From: G963677915 sp963677915
GTDB taxonomy: Bacteria; Bacillota; Clostridia; Lachnospirales; Vallitaleaceae
Length of the DNA stretch: 64,000 nucleotides
Direction: 5' to 3'
Assembly (NCBI GenBank): GCA_963677915.2
Contig: CAXXGE010000021.1
Coordinates: 62,001-126,000, forward strand
The notes under the pieces were generated by a model. That model was not told the origin of the DNA and did not search any database. It was given only the letters and a program-made list of their open reading frames with translations. A program made the translations under genes and the position numbers. Shown here piece by piece: positions 45,903 through 55,089 of this stretch. Position 1 is the first letter of the stretch; each line of letters starts with the position of its first letter.

Positions 45903-47519
45903 ATGCCTGATATTAAAGATACGAAAGTACTAATGGAGGAAATACTGGACGTCTATCCCGCCAAAGTCATGAAGAACAGAAAGAGCCATATGGTCATCAA
46001 GGAAAGCGGGATCGACCAGGAAATTGATGCGAACACTAGAACGGTCCCGGGTATCATCACCAACAGGGGATGTGCCTATGCAGGATGTAAAGGTGTTGTT
46101 ATCGGGCCGATTGTCGATATGGTGCATATCGTTCACGGACCGGTCGGCTGCTCCTACTATGCTTGGGGCACAAGAAGGAACAAGGGTAAAGCAAGAGAAG
46201 GCGGTCAGAACTTCCTTGAATATGCATTTACAACGGACATGCAGGAAGGCGACATCGTTTTCGGCGGTGAGAAAAAGCTAAGAGCGGCTGTAGATGAAGC
46301 TGTAGAGCTCTTCAATCCCAAGGCGATTTCCATCTCTGCGACCTGTCCTGTTGGTCTGATCGGTGACGATATTCACGCCGTCGCAAAAGAGATGTCGGAA
46401 AAGCACGGTATAAAAGTGCTCGCTTTCAGCTGTGAAGGCTATAAAGGGGTCAGCCAGTCGGCAGGTCACCATATCGCCAACAACAAGCTGATGACCGATG
46501 TCATCGGAACGAACGATGCGCCTGCCAAGGAGTATTCCATCAACCTGCTTGGTGAGTACAACATCGGCGGTGACGAATGGGAAATCACAAGGGTGCTGAA
46601 CAAAATCGGCTACAACGTCGTCTCCACAATGACGGGCAACGGCAGCATCGAAGAGATTGCCAACGCCCACAAGGCGGATCTGAACCTGATTCAGTGCCAC
46701 AGATCCATCAACTACATTGCGGAGATGATTGAAGTCAAGTACGGCTTGCCTTGGATCAAGGTCAACTTCATCGGTATCGACGCTTTCACCAAGTCTCTCA
46801 GAGACATGGCCAAGTATTTCGGAGATGAAGAACTTATCAAGAGAACTGAAATCGTCATCGGGGAAGAATTGTCCGAAATCAAGGACGAAATTGCTTCCGT
46901 CAAGGAGAAGCTGGACGGCAAGACGGCAGTGCTGTTTGTCGGCGGATCCAGAGCCCATCACTACCAAGGGCTTCTGAGGGAAATCGGTATCGAGACGATT
47001 GTCGCAGGTTACGAGTTCGGTCACAGAGACGATTATGAAGGGCGCGATGTAATCCCTTATATCAAGATTGATGCAGACAGCCGTAACATTGAAGAGATTT
47101 CGGTTGAAAAGGATGAGAAGAACTACTCTCTCAGAATCCCGGCAGCCCGTGCCGAAGAGCTCAAGAAGGAGATACCGCTGTCTCAATATGGCGGCCTCAT
47201 GAAAGAGATGAAAGACGGCAGCCTGATTATCGACGACTTGAACCATATAGAGTCCGAGAAGATCATCGAAATACTGAAACCGGAATTCTTCGGATCCGGT
47301 GTCAAGGATAAATACATCGTCCAGAAGATGGGTGTCTACTCCAAGCAGATGCACTCTTATGACTACTCCGGACCTTACGCTGGCTACAAAGGCGCATTGA
47401 ATTTTGCGAGAGACGTGGCAGCAGGCATTTTGACTCCGGCATGGTCATATATCACATCACCATGGAATAAAGAGCCGATCCTGAACGGCAAAGTGGAAGG
47501 AGTTGAAAAATATGCTTGA
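45903..47519 (+). CDS. nifD: Nitrogenase MoFe protein alpha chain NifD
   Basis: 538 residues. P-cluster ligands Cys57 (NRGCAYAG), Cys83 (GPVGCSYYAW) and Cys148 (SATCPVGLIG). FeMo-cofactor ligands Cys265 (NLIQCHRS) and His484 (KQMHSYDYSGPYAG). Substrate-pocket Gln185 and His189 (VSQSAGHHIAN). A stretch of about 50 extra residues around 377-430 makes it longer than proteobacterial NifD, as in Clostridium pasteurianum. GAGGTGAAAAG precedes ATG 45903. Its stop overlaps the nifK start. Confidence 0.95.
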   Translation: MPDIKDTKVLMEEILDVYPAKVMKNRKSHMVIKESGIDQEIDANTRTVPGIITNRGCAYAGCKGVVIGPIVDMVHIVHGPVGCSYYAWGTRRNKGKAREGGQNFLEYAFTTDMQEGDIVFGGEKKLRAAVDEAVELFNPKAISISATCPVGLIGDDIHAVAKEMSEKHGIKVLAFSCEGYKGVSQSAGHHIANNKLMTDVIGTNDAPAKEYSINLLGEYNIGGDEWEITRVLNKIGYNVVSTMTGNGSIEEIANAHKADLNLIQCHRSINYIAEMIEVKYGLPWIKVNFIGIDAFTKSLRDMAKYFGDEELIKRTEIVIGEELSEIKDEIASVKEKLDGKTAVLFVGGSRAHHYQGLLREIGIETIVAGYEFGHRDDYEGRDVIPYIKIDADSRNIEEISVEKDEKNYSLRIPAARAEELKKEIPLSQYGGLMKEMKDGSLIIDDLNHIESEKIIEILKPEFFGSGVKDKYIVQKMGVYSKQMHSYDYSGPYAGYKGALNFARDVAAGILTPAWSYITSPWNKEPILNGKVEGVEKYA

Positions 47520-48879
47520 TCAAACTAAAGGAACGTACGAAAAAAGAAAGGGCCTGAAAATCAACCCGGCCAAAACGTGTCAGCCGGTTGGTGCTATGTA
47601 CGCGGCGCTTGGCATTCATAAATGCCTGCCGCACAGCCATGGTTCACAGGGCTGCTGCTCCTACCACAGGATGCATTTGACAAGACATTTCAGGGATCCA
47701 ATCGTGGCTTCCACAAGTTCATTTACCGAGGGCGCCTGCGTCTTTGGTGGAAAAGCGAACCTGAAGAAGGGCCTTGAAAACGTCTTTCATATATACAACC
47801 CGGATGTGGTGGCAATCAATACGACTTGCCTTTCCGAGACAATCGGTGACGATATCGGCGAGATCATCAAGTCATCCAAGGTGCCTGAGGGTAAAACGGT
47901 CATCTATGCGAACACACCGAGTTATCAAGGTTCACACGTAACTGGCTTTTCAAATATGTGTAAAACGATGGTCAGTTCCCTGGCTGAGAAGAAGGAAGGC
48001 AACGAAGCGAAGGGGATTACCATATTCCCTGGCTATCTAGAGCCATCGGATATGATGGAAATCAAGCGCATGGCGGATCTACTGAAAGTGCCTTACTACA
48101 TGTACCCGGATACATCAAAAGTCGTTGCGACGCCGAACAACGGTAAGTACGACATGTATCCAGAGGGCGGTGCAAAAGTAAAGGATATCAAGAAATCAGG
48201 AAACTCCATTGCCAGTGTCGCTCTTGGAAAATTCTCTTCTGAAGCCGCGGCATACGAGCTGGAGAAGAAGTGTGAAGTTACGCCATATATAATGAAAGAG
48301 CCTATCGGTATCAAGGCGACAGATGAATTCGTCATGAAAATGCTGGAAATCAACGGCGGTTTTGTTCCGAAGGAACTGGAATACGAAAGGGGCCAGCTGG
48401 TTGACGTCATGGTTGACATTCACAACCACTACACTGGCAAGAAAGTGGCGCTCTTCGGCGATCCCGACATCCTGCTGGCAATGACCGAGTTTGTCATCAG
48501 CCTTGGCATGATTCCGACAGTTGTGCTTACCGGTACACCTGGCAAAGCTTTCGAAAGAGAAATCCAGGCTATGTACGATGAAGCCGGCCTTACCGACAGC
48601 ATCGTCATGGCTGAAGAAGACCTGTTCACTTTCCACCAGCTGGTGAAAGAGAATCCGGTTGACCTGATCATGGGAAATACTTACGGAAAGTATATCGCAA
48701 GAGCTGAAAACACACCTCTTGTACGTATCGGATGGCCGATTCTTGACAGAATCGGACACAGTTACTTCCCGATCGTCGGATACAAAGGAGCTCTTAGAAT
48801 CATCGAGAAAATCTCCACAGCCCTTCTGGACGAATACGACAGAACCTGTGAAGAAGAAGACTTCGAATTGGTAATGTAA
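47512..48879 (+). CDS. nifK: Nitrogenase MoFe protein beta chain NifK
   Basis: 455 residues. P-cluster ligands Cys23 (AKTCQPVGAMYA), Cys48 or 49 (GSQGCCSYHRMHLTRHF) and Cys106 (NTTCLSETIGDD). It lacks the about 50-residue N-terminal extension of proteobacterial NifK, matching the longer clostridial NifD. ATG 47512 lies inside the nifD stop with GGAAGGAG 8-15 bases upstream. It forms the alpha2beta2 enzyme with NifD. A strong nested palindrome follows. Confidence 0.95.
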   Translation: MLDQTKGTYEKRKGLKINPAKTCQPVGAMYAALGIHKCLPHSHGSQGCCSYHRMHLTRHFRDPIVASTSSFTEGACVFGGKANLKKGLENVFHIYNPDVVAINTTCLSETIGDDIGEIIKSSKVPEGKTVIYANTPSYQGSHVTGFSNMCKTMVSSLAEKKEGNEAKGITIFPGYLEPSDMMEIKRMADLLKVPYYMYPDTSKVVATPNNGKYDMYPEGGAKVKDIKKSGNSIASVALGKFSSEAAAYELEKKCEVTPYIMKEPIGIKATDEFVMKMLEINGGFVPKELEYERGQLVDVMVDIHNHYTGKKVALFGDPDILLAMTEFVISLGMIPTVVLTGTPGKAFEREIQAMYDEAGLTDSIVMAEEDLFTFHQLVKENPVDLIMGNTYGKYIARAENTPLVRIGWPILDRIGHSYFPIVGYKGALRIIEKISTALLDEYDRTCEEEDFELVM

Positions 48880-48900
48880 AATACAGTAAATTCAAATGGA

Positions 48901-48987
48901 AAAAATCGGTGCCGGGGATACACTTTGAATGCCGGGGAGGAAATGTTTTCCTCCCCGGCACCGGATGCTATCCCCGGCACCGATTTT
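48901..48987. repeat. Nested palindrome between nifK and nifE
   Basis: Outer arms AAAATCGGTGCCGGGGATA and TATCCCCGGCACCGATTTT (48902-48920 and 48969-48987) pair perfectly. Inside, GCCGGGGAGGAAA (48931-48943) pairs with TTTCCTCCCCGGC (48947-48959). GTGCCGGGG-type motifs recur in all four arms. It ends just before the nifE ribosome site. The architecture resembles the elements at 2079 and 5334 but the sequence is different. Confidence 0.85.
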
Positions 48988-49012
48988 ACCAATTAAAAAA
49001 AGGAGGCATACT

Positions 49013-50371
49013 ATGCGAGCAGCTGCGACGGTTATTGCTGATAAAAGAGAAAAACAAATAATGGTCAATGACAAAAAAAACAGCCAGGCAATCGCTTGTG
49101 ATACCCATTCCGTTTCAGGTGTGGTGAGCCAGCGGGCCTGCATGTACTGCGGCGCCAGAGTTGTCCTAAATCCGATTGTCGATGCGGCCCATATTGTCCA
49201 CGGTCCCATCGGTTGCGCCTCCTATACCTGGGATATCCGGGGTAGTTTGAGTTCGACGAGCGAAATGTACCGCAACAGCTTTTCGACGGACCTGAGAGAG
49301 CATGACATCATATTCGGCGGTGAGAAAAAACTGGCAGCCGCTGTTGATGAGATTATAGAGAAGGAAAAGCCAAAGACAGTATTCATTTATTCGACCTGTG
49401 TGGTCGGCGTCATCGGTGACGATGTGGACGCTGTCGCAAGGAAAGCAGAGCAGAAACACGGTGTGCGCGTCATACCGGTTCATTCATCCGGCTTTTCCGG
49501 CAGCAAGAAAGATGGCTACAAGGCAGCATGCCATGCCATCCTGGACCTGATGGGCGAAAAAGAGACGGATGTCCTTGAACCCCATACCCTCAACTATCTG
49601 GGCGAGTTCAACCTTGCTGCAGAAGCCTGGATCATACGCAGCTACCTGGACCGTATCGGCCTGAAGCTGAAAACCACAATCACAGGCGATGCGACGACAG
49701 AAACCCTCAAGGAAGCCAAAACGTCATCACTGAACGTGGTGCAGTGTGCCGGTTCGATGACCTTCCTTGCCAAACAAATGGAGAAAAGATATGGCATGCC
49801 GTTCCAGCATGTACGGTTCTTTGGCATACAGGACACCGTCAGCTCGCTAAGGAAAATCACGCAGGCCATCGGAAATATTGAGCACATCCTTCAGTGCGAG
49901 CAGTTGATTGAAGAGCTAGAAGCGGAATACATGCCGAAACTTGAACGCTACAAGGACAGGCTGAAAGGGAAAAAGGCAGCTCTTTATGTCGGCGGAGGAT
50001 TCAAGGCCATATCGCTGATCGACCAGTTTACTGAAATGGGCATGGAAATCGTCATGGTCGGCACACAGACCGGCTCGGCAGAAGAGTATGCCGCATTCAA
50101 GGAAAAGACCGGAGAAGGCACCGTTATTCTAGACGACGCCAACCCGACGGAGCTGGAGCATTTCATGAAGGAAACGGGCGCGGACATACTGGTCGGCGGT
50201 GTTAAGGAGCGGCCGCTGGCCTACAAGCTGGGTGTTGCATTCCTTGACCACAACCATGAGAGAAAGCATCCCCTGTGCGGTTTCGAAGGCGCTGTCAATT
50301 TTGCGAAAGAAGTAGACAGCACGGTCAACTCGCCTGTTTGGGATATTGTCGAGAGGAGGCGCTCGCTATGA
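49013..50371 (+). CDS. nifE: FeMo-cofactor scaffold subunit NifE
   Basis: 452 residues, a NifD paralogue. RACMYCGARVVLNPIVDAAH and HGPIGCASYTWDIRG give Cys43, Cys46 and Cys68; also YSTCVVGVIGDD and NVVQCAGSM, the Cys matching the cofactor ligand. With NifN it matures the NifB product into FeMo-co. The start is ATG 49013 after AAGGAGG. It overlaps nifN by four bases (ATGA). Position after nifK and similarity to NifE rather than NifD (no HSYDYSGPYAG) fix the call. Confidence 0.93.
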   Translation: MRAAATVIADKREKQIMVNDKKNSQAIACDTHSVSGVVSQRACMYCGARVVLNPIVDAAHIVHGPIGCASYTWDIRGSLSSTSEMYRNSFSTDLREHDIIFGGEKKLAAAVDEIIEKEKPKTVFIYSTCVVGVIGDDVDAVARKAEQKHGVRVIPVHSSGFSGSKKDGYKAACHAILDLMGEKETDVLEPHTLNYLGEFNLAAEAWIIRSYLDRIGLKLKTTITGDATTETLKEAKTSSLNVVQCAGSMTFLAKQMEKRYGMPFQHVRFFGIQDTVSSLRKITQAIGNIEHILQCEQLIEELEAEYMPKLERYKDRLKGKKAALYVGGGFKAISLIDQFTEMGMEIVMVGTQTGSAEEYAAFKEKTGEGTVILDDANPTELEHFMKETGADILVGGVKERPLAYKLGVAFLDHNHERKHPLCGFEGAVNFAKEVDSTVNSPVWDIVERRRSL

Positions 50372-51780
50372 AATTTATAGACGGCAAGGAACGCAACTAT
50401 GCGAACATGCAGGTGAATCCATGCAAGATGTGCATGCCGATGGGCGGCGCCCAAGCTCTCAAAGGTATACGCAACGCGATGACAATCATCCATGGATCGC
50501 AGGGCTGTTCCACTTATATACGACGCCATATGGCTGCCCACTACAACGAGCCGGTCGACATCGCATCCTCGTCGCTGTCGGAAGAGGGCACCGTCTATGG
50601 CGGATCGAAGAACCTCAAGCTGGGCATCCGTAACCTCGTGGATATGTACGAGCCGGAGATTGTAGGCGTACTTACAAGCTGTTTGGCAGAGACGATCGGC
50701 GACGACATAGACCGAATTGTAAAAGAAGTCAGGGAGAGCGGCGATTTCGAGGGTGTGGATATCATACCTATCGCAACACCTGGTTATGGCGGATCCCAGT
50801 CAGAAGGCTATTTCAAAGCGCTACAGTCCATCCTGCACTATTATGCAAGAGGCAGACAGGATACGCTTTTTGAAGAGGAAATGGGCGGACACATCAACAT
50901 CATCATCTCAAACGCCACCTGTGAAGACGTGCGTGCAGTGAAGGACATGGTGAAAGCCTTTGGTGTGGAAGCCATTGTATTCCCGGATATCTCCGATGCG
51001 CTGGACGCACCTTATACGCCGGACTTCAAGAAACTGTCAGCTGAAGGTACCGGAAGGGAAGACATCAAGCGGATGTTCAGTGCCAATGCAACCATCGAAC
51101 TTGGCGACCTGGCAGACAGCCGTTACTCTCCGGCAGCCTATCTTGAGGATTCTTTCGACATACCGGCATACAGAATGCCGCTTCCGATAGGTATCCACAA
51201 TACAGACCGGTTTGTGGAAAGCCTTTCTTCCATATTAAACAAACCGATTCCTGAAAACCTGGAGATGGATAGGGGAAGATTGATCGACGGCATGATCGAT
51301 GCCCACAAGCACAGTGCTATGGGGCGTGTAGCCGTATTCGGCGATCCTGATCTTGTCTTCGCGATGAGCGGTTTCCTTGCTGAAAACGGGGCGAAGGTCC
51401 ACGTAGCGGCAACCGGTTCCATCAATAAACGGTTCAGGACCAGGATGGATTCGCTGCTTGCCAGATACGGCTACGAAGGCATCATCATGCAGGATTCTGA
51501 CTTTGAAACAATCAGGGACAGGGTGATCGAGCAGGATGTCAATCTGATGCTCGGGAGCTCAGACGGGAAGTTCATCGAGGAAAAGGACGGTATCGACCTG
51601 CTTCGGGTTGGATTCCCCGTTCATGACCATATTGGTGCACAAAGGAAGCTATACATGGGTTACAAAGGCAGTCTGTGGCTGCTCGACAGCATAGCAAACA
51701 AACTGCTCGACATGAAACACAACGGATACAGAGAGCGTATGTACGACACATATTACCCCAAGGAGGTGCTCTATGGTTAA
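50368..51780 (+). CDS. nifN: FeMo-cofactor scaffold subunit NifN
   Basis: 470 residues, a NifK paralogue. NPCKMCMPMGGAQALKGI (Cys19, Cys22), GSQGCSTYIRRHMAAHY (Cys47) and TSCLAETIGDDIDRI. The C-terminal part has VFGDPDLVFAMSGFLAENGA and YKGSLWLLDSIAN. It forms the NifEN complex. It starts in the nifE stop and its own end overlaps nifB by eight bases, so E, N and B are translationally coupled. Confidence 0.93.
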   Translation: MKFIDGKERNYANMQVNPCKMCMPMGGAQALKGIRNAMTIIHGSQGCSTYIRRHMAAHYNEPVDIASSSLSEEGTVYGGSKNLKLGIRNLVDMYEPEIVGVLTSCLAETIGDDIDRIVKEVRESGDFEGVDIIPIATPGYGGSQSEGYFKALQSILHYYARGRQDTLFEEEMGGHINIIISNATCEDVRAVKDMVKAFGVEAIVFPDISDALDAPYTPDFKKLSAEGTGREDIKRMFSANATIELGDLADSRYSPAAYLEDSFDIPAYRMPLPIGIHNTDRFVESLSSILNKPIPENLEMDRGRLIDGMIDAHKHSAMGRVAVFGDPDLVFAMSGFLAENGAKVHVAATGSINKRFRTRMDSLLARYGYEGIIMQDSDFETIRDRVIEQDVNLMLGSSDGKFIEEKDGIDLLRVGFPVHDHIGAQRKLYMGYKGSLWLLDSIANKLLDMKHNGYRERMYDTYYPKEVLYG

Positions 51781-52648
51781 AGATCATGGCAATATAAGAC
51801 TGAAAAATGTGAATTCAGATACAACAATTGACAGGACTGCGACCCATCCCTGTTTCAATCCAAAGGCGCACGATTTTGCGAGGATCCATCTTCCGGTGGC
51901 GCCAAAATGCAATATCCAGTGCAACTACTGCAACAGGAAGTATGACTGCAACAACGAGAGCAGACCGGGTGTCACATCGGATGTCCTCTCGCCGAAAGAG
52001 GCGCTGAAGAAGTACATCGAAGCCAAAAAGGAACATCCGACCCTGACGGTCGTGGGAATTGCCGGTCCTGGTGATGCCCTGGCCAATTGGGAAAATACGA
52101 AGGAAACACTGCGCTATATCCGCGGTTACGATAATGACGTCACCTTCTGCCTTTCCACAAACGGGCTGAAGCTGACCAAATACGCGGACCAGCTGATCGA
52201 GCTTGGCGTCAGCCATATCACAGTGACCATCAATACAATCTACCCTGATGTGGCAGCTAAGATCTACAGACATGTACGCTGGGAAGGGGAGAAGCATTTC
52301 GGCCTTGATGCCGCTGCGCTGCTCCTTGAAAAACAGTGGGAAGCTGTAAAATACCTAGCCAACAAGGACGTTTTGACAAAGGTCAATATCGTGTATCTGA
52401 AAGGCGTCAATGACGACCACATCGAGGAGATCGTTCAAAAGGCTGAATCACTGGGTGCCAGCGTAACGAACATCATGCCGCATATACCGGTCGATGGAAC
52501 ACCTTTCGAAGTGCTGGAAAGAGCGCCGCTGAAAGAGGTCATTGAAGTGAGGAAAGCGTGCAATGTCATATTGCCGCAAATGATGCACTGCAACCAGTGC
52601 CGTGCGGACGCAGTCGGAAAACTTGGCGGCTGCCGCAACGCAGTCTAA
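51773..52648 (+). CDS. nifB: Radical SAM FeMo-cofactor core synthase NifB (short form)
   Basis: 291 residues. Radical SAM motif CNIQCNYC (Cys46, Cys50, Cys53), Cys27 in HPCFNPKAHD, and the C-terminal CNQCRADAVGKLGGC (Cys273, 276, 287) that helps hold the K-clusters. It fuses 4Fe-4S units and inserts a carbide to form NifB-co. It lacks the NafY/NifX-like C-terminal domain of proteobacterial NifB, as in archaea and many Firmicutes. The ribosome site AAGGAGG lies inside nifN. Confidence 0.94.
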   Translation: MVKDHGNIRLKNVNSDTTIDRTATHPCFNPKAHDFARIHLPVAPKCNIQCNYCNRKYDCNNESRPGVTSDVLSPKEALKKYIEAKKEHPTLTVVGIAGPGDALANWENTKETLRYIRGYDNDVTFCLSTNGLKLTKYADQLIELGVSHITVTINTIYPDVAAKIYRHVRWEGEKHFGLDAAALLLEKQWEAVKYLANKDVLTKVNIVYLKGVNDDHIEEIVQKAESLGASVTNIMPHIPVDGTPFEVLERAPLKEVIEVRKACNVILPQMMHCNQCRADAVGKLGGCRNAV

Positions 52649-52679
52649 ATATTTCAGACATAATTAGGAGGAAACGACG

Positions 52680-52991
52680 ATGGCTATGGCTAAACCGAAA
52701 CACCACATATTTGTATGTTCCAGTTCAAGGCTGACTGGTGAAATCAAGGGATTCTGCGCACAGACCGAAGGTATGGAAATACTGGAGAACCTGGTGGAAG
52801 AGGTACAGGACAGAGGTCTTGACGGCGACGTTATGGTAACCAATACGGGTTGCCTGGGACTTTGTTCCATGGGGCCTGTTGTCATGGTGTATCCTGATCA
52901 GACATGGTACGGCAAGGTAACTGCTGACGACGTGGAAGAAATCATGGATGCCCTTGAGGAAGGAGAAATCGTTGAAAGGCTGGTGATCTGA
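52680..52991 (+). CDS. Thioredoxin-like 2Fe-2S ferredoxin
   Basis: 103 residues, close in layout to the 2Fe-2S ferredoxin of Clostridium pasteurianum, which docks on the MoFe protein. KHHIFVCSSSRLTGEIKGFC gives Cys13 and Cys26, and NTGCLGLCSMGP gives Cys58 and Cys62, the four ligands. The extra, non-ligand Cys found three residues after the first in C. pasteurianum is Ser16 here. It lies between nifB and nifV and shares one base with nifV (TGATG). A role in electron supply or cofactor maturation is inferred from position. Confidence 0.88.
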   Translation: MAMAKPKHHIFVCSSSRLTGEIKGFCAQTEGMEILENLVEEVQDRGLDGDVMVTNTGCLGLCSMGPVVMVYPDQTWYGKVTADDVEEIMDALEEGEIVERLVI

Positions 52992-54040
52992 TGGAAAAAC
53001 GCCTGACTGTAATCGACACGACATTAAGGGACGGAGAGCAATCTGCCGGCGTCAGTTTTACAATCGACGAGAAGAAAAAGATTGCAAAGCACCTTGACCG
53101 GTTGGGCGTTGATGTCATCGAGGCCGGTATACCGGTCATGGGTCTTGAGGAGCAGCTGGCCATCGACGGTATCCTGGCGATGGGACTGGACGCTGACATC
53201 CTTACATGGAACAGAATGAAAATCGAGGACATCAAGGCCTCGCTGGAAACAGGAGCGGAACATGTGCATGTTTCTGTTCCTGTTTCAGATATCCATATAT
53301 CAAAGAAACTGGGAATCGACAGAAGGAGGCTCGTTGAGCGCTACAGGGAGGTTCTGGACTATGCTTTGGGACATGGCCTCGCGGTGTCTGTCGGAGGTGA
53401 GGACGCATCCAGAGCGGATGCAGACTTCCTTGCGGAAGTGTACAGCATCGGTATAGAGATGGGTGTTTCAAGGATCCGTTATGCGGATACAGTCAGTGTT
53501 CTGACGCCGTTTACAGCCTATGAAAGGATTGCGGACCTGACTTCTGCCATCTGCCGGCGGATCGGCATTGAGCCGAGCAGCTTTGCTGACAGGGTTCAGA
53601 TCGATTTCCACGGACACAACGATTTCGGTCTCGGGACGGCGAACGCTCTGGGCGCATTCAAGGCGGGGGCATCGGCAATCAGCTGCAGTGTCAACGGGCT
53701 GGGTGAACGGGCCGGCAATACGGCCCTTGAAGAAATCGTCCTGAGTCTGGAGATGATGGAGAACGTGGTGACGGGTATCGACAAAAAGGCGATTACCCGT
53801 GTGTCGAAGCTGGTCGAGAACTATTCCGGCCGGACCCTGCAGGCTTCAAAGCCGATAGTAGGCGACATGGTCTTTTCCCATGAGGCAGGCATCCATGTGG
53901 ACGGCCTGATGAAAGACCAACTGACTTATACGTTCTTGGCTCCTGAAATGCTTGGGCGGGAACACAGTTTCGTCTTCGGCAAACATTCTGGAAAACGACG
54001 TCACAGCAGCATAAGACGTTCAGGGGGAATTTCTATATAG
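52991..54040 (+). CDS. nifV: Homocitrate synthase NifV, C-terminally truncated
   Basis: 349 residues. It makes homocitrate, the organic part of FeMo-co, from 2-oxoglutarate and acetyl-CoA. Catalytic motifs are TTLRDGEQSAGV, QIDFHGHNDFGLG, GLGERAGNTALEE and FSHEAGIHVDGL. Similarity ends at FGKHSGK near 53995; the last residues (RRHSSIRRSGGISI) are encoded by sequence antisense to modC. Relatives continue for about 30-40 residues after KHSG. The active-site barrel is complete, so partial function is possible. Confidence 0.85.
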   Translation: MEKRLTVIDTTLRDGEQSAGVSFTIDEKKKIAKHLDRLGVDVIEAGIPVMGLEEQLAIDGILAMGLDADILTWNRMKIEDIKASLETGAEHVHVSVPVSDIHISKKLGIDRRRLVERYREVLDYALGHGLAVSVGGEDASRADADFLAEVYSIGIEMGVSRIRYADTVSVLTPFTAYERIADLTSAICRRIGIEPSSFADRVQIDFHGHNDFGLGTANALGAFKAGASAISCSVNGLGERAGNTALEEIVLSLEMMENVVTGIDKKAITRVSKLVENYSGRTLQASKPIVGDMVFSHEAGIHVDGLMKDQLTYTFLAPEMLGREHSFVFGKHSGKRRHSSIRRSGGISI

Positions 54041-55086
54041 ATGGGAGATGCCTGCTGTTGCAGGCGCTCCCATTTTTCATGGGCAATATCAAGCAGCAGG
54101 TGGTAACCCACTTCGGGTTCCGGTGCACCAATTACTTTCAGGTATACCATGCTTCTGAAGGGAGTTTCGCCGGTGTCGGTCAAGGTGCATGGCAGCTGGT
54201 TGGCGTCCCCTGCAGAGCCGGATGCAGCGGTGTTTGGTTCTGCAGAAGGCTTCAGGTGGTGCGCCCGGATGCCGATGCTGAGATGCTCCTTTTCGACTTT
54301 CTTGGAGGTAGTAAGCTGTGTGCCCAGTGACTCAACGTATACATGGAAATCATCGATTCGCCTGGCTTTGAAAATATTCTTGCATCCGGTCAGCCTTGCG
54401 GCCTCTGGATGTACCGGACTATTGAAGACCTGTGATTTCTCGCCGAAGTCTATTACGGATCCCTCGTGGTAAATGGCGAGAGAGTCGCTGATGCGGTAGG
54501 ATTCGTGAATATCATGACTGACAAAGACAGCCTTGCCGCGAAAATACTTCAGCAGTTCTGTCAGCTGTTTTTCCATATGGTTCCTTAGATGGTTGTCCAG
54601 TGCTGAAAACGGCTCGTCCAGAAGCAGGATATCAGGATCCATAATCAGGGCCCTTGCTATTGCGACCCGCTGCTGCTGGCCGCCTGAGAGCTGGGCAGGG
54701 TATCTGGCATGCATGTCTTCCAGTTTGAAACGTTCCAGCTGGGCGTGGACAAGTGCCCGTTTTTCCTTCCTGTCCATTTTGCCGAGACCGAAGGCGATGT
54801 TCTCTTCCACGGTCATATGGGGGAAGAGGGCATAGTTTTGGAAGACATAGCCCACCTTGCGGTCTTTGCTCGGCAGATCGATGCCTTGGCAGGAGTCGAA
54901 CAGGACCCGGTCGTGCAAGACGATCCTTCCCCTGTCAGGCTTCTCGAGGCCTGCTATACAGCGCAGAGTCAGGCTTTTGCCGGATCCTGAACCGCCAAGA
55001 AAGCCAAGAACGCCTCCGTTCGTTGTGAAATTCACATTGAGACGGAAAGCGCCCAAATCCTTTTCTATGTTCAAGTGAAGACCCAT
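54001..55086 (-). CDS. modC: Molybdate ABC transporter ATPase ModC
   Basis: 361 residues. Walker A GGSGSGKS, Q-loop YVFQNYALFPHM, signature LSGGQQQRVAIARAL, Walker B ILLLDEPFSALD, switch His in VFVSHDIHE. The C-terminal 120 residues form a Mop-like molybdate domain (LSIGIRAHHLKPS, then PCTLTDTGETPFRSMVYLKV). It powers molybdate import for FeMo-co synthesis. It is last of modABC, three bases after modB, and its 3' end overlaps the truncated nifV by 40 bases. Confidence 0.92.
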   Translation of the reverse strand: MGLHLNIEKDLGAFRLNVNFTTNGGVLGFLGGSGSGKSLTLRCIAGLEKPDRGRIVLHDRVLFDSCQGIDLPSKDRKVGYVFQNYALFPHMTVEENIAFGLGKMDRKEKRALVHAQLERFKLEDMHARYPAQLSGGQQQRVAIARALIMDPDILLLDEPFSALDNHLRNHMEKQLTELLKYFRGKAVFVSHDIHESYRISDSLAIYHEGSVIDFGEKSQVFNSPVHPEAARLTGCKNIFKARRIDDFHVYVESLGTQLTTSKKVEKEHLSIGIRAHHLKPSAEPNTAASGSAGDANQLPCTLTDTGETPFRSMVYLKVIGAPEPEVGYHLLLDIAHEKWERLQQQASPIYIEIPPERLMLL

Positions 55087-55089
55087 AAG

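Noticed and set aside
46278..47354. Long open frame (358 codons) antisense to nifD
   Set aside because: It has no ribosome site, its composition mirrors the sense codons, and NifD with all ligands is beyond doubt on the other strand.
44313..51780. Alternative (V or Fe-only) nitrogenase
   Set aside because: No delta-subunit gene between D and K, nifEN and nifV follow, and modABC is adjacent; all point to the Mo enzyme.
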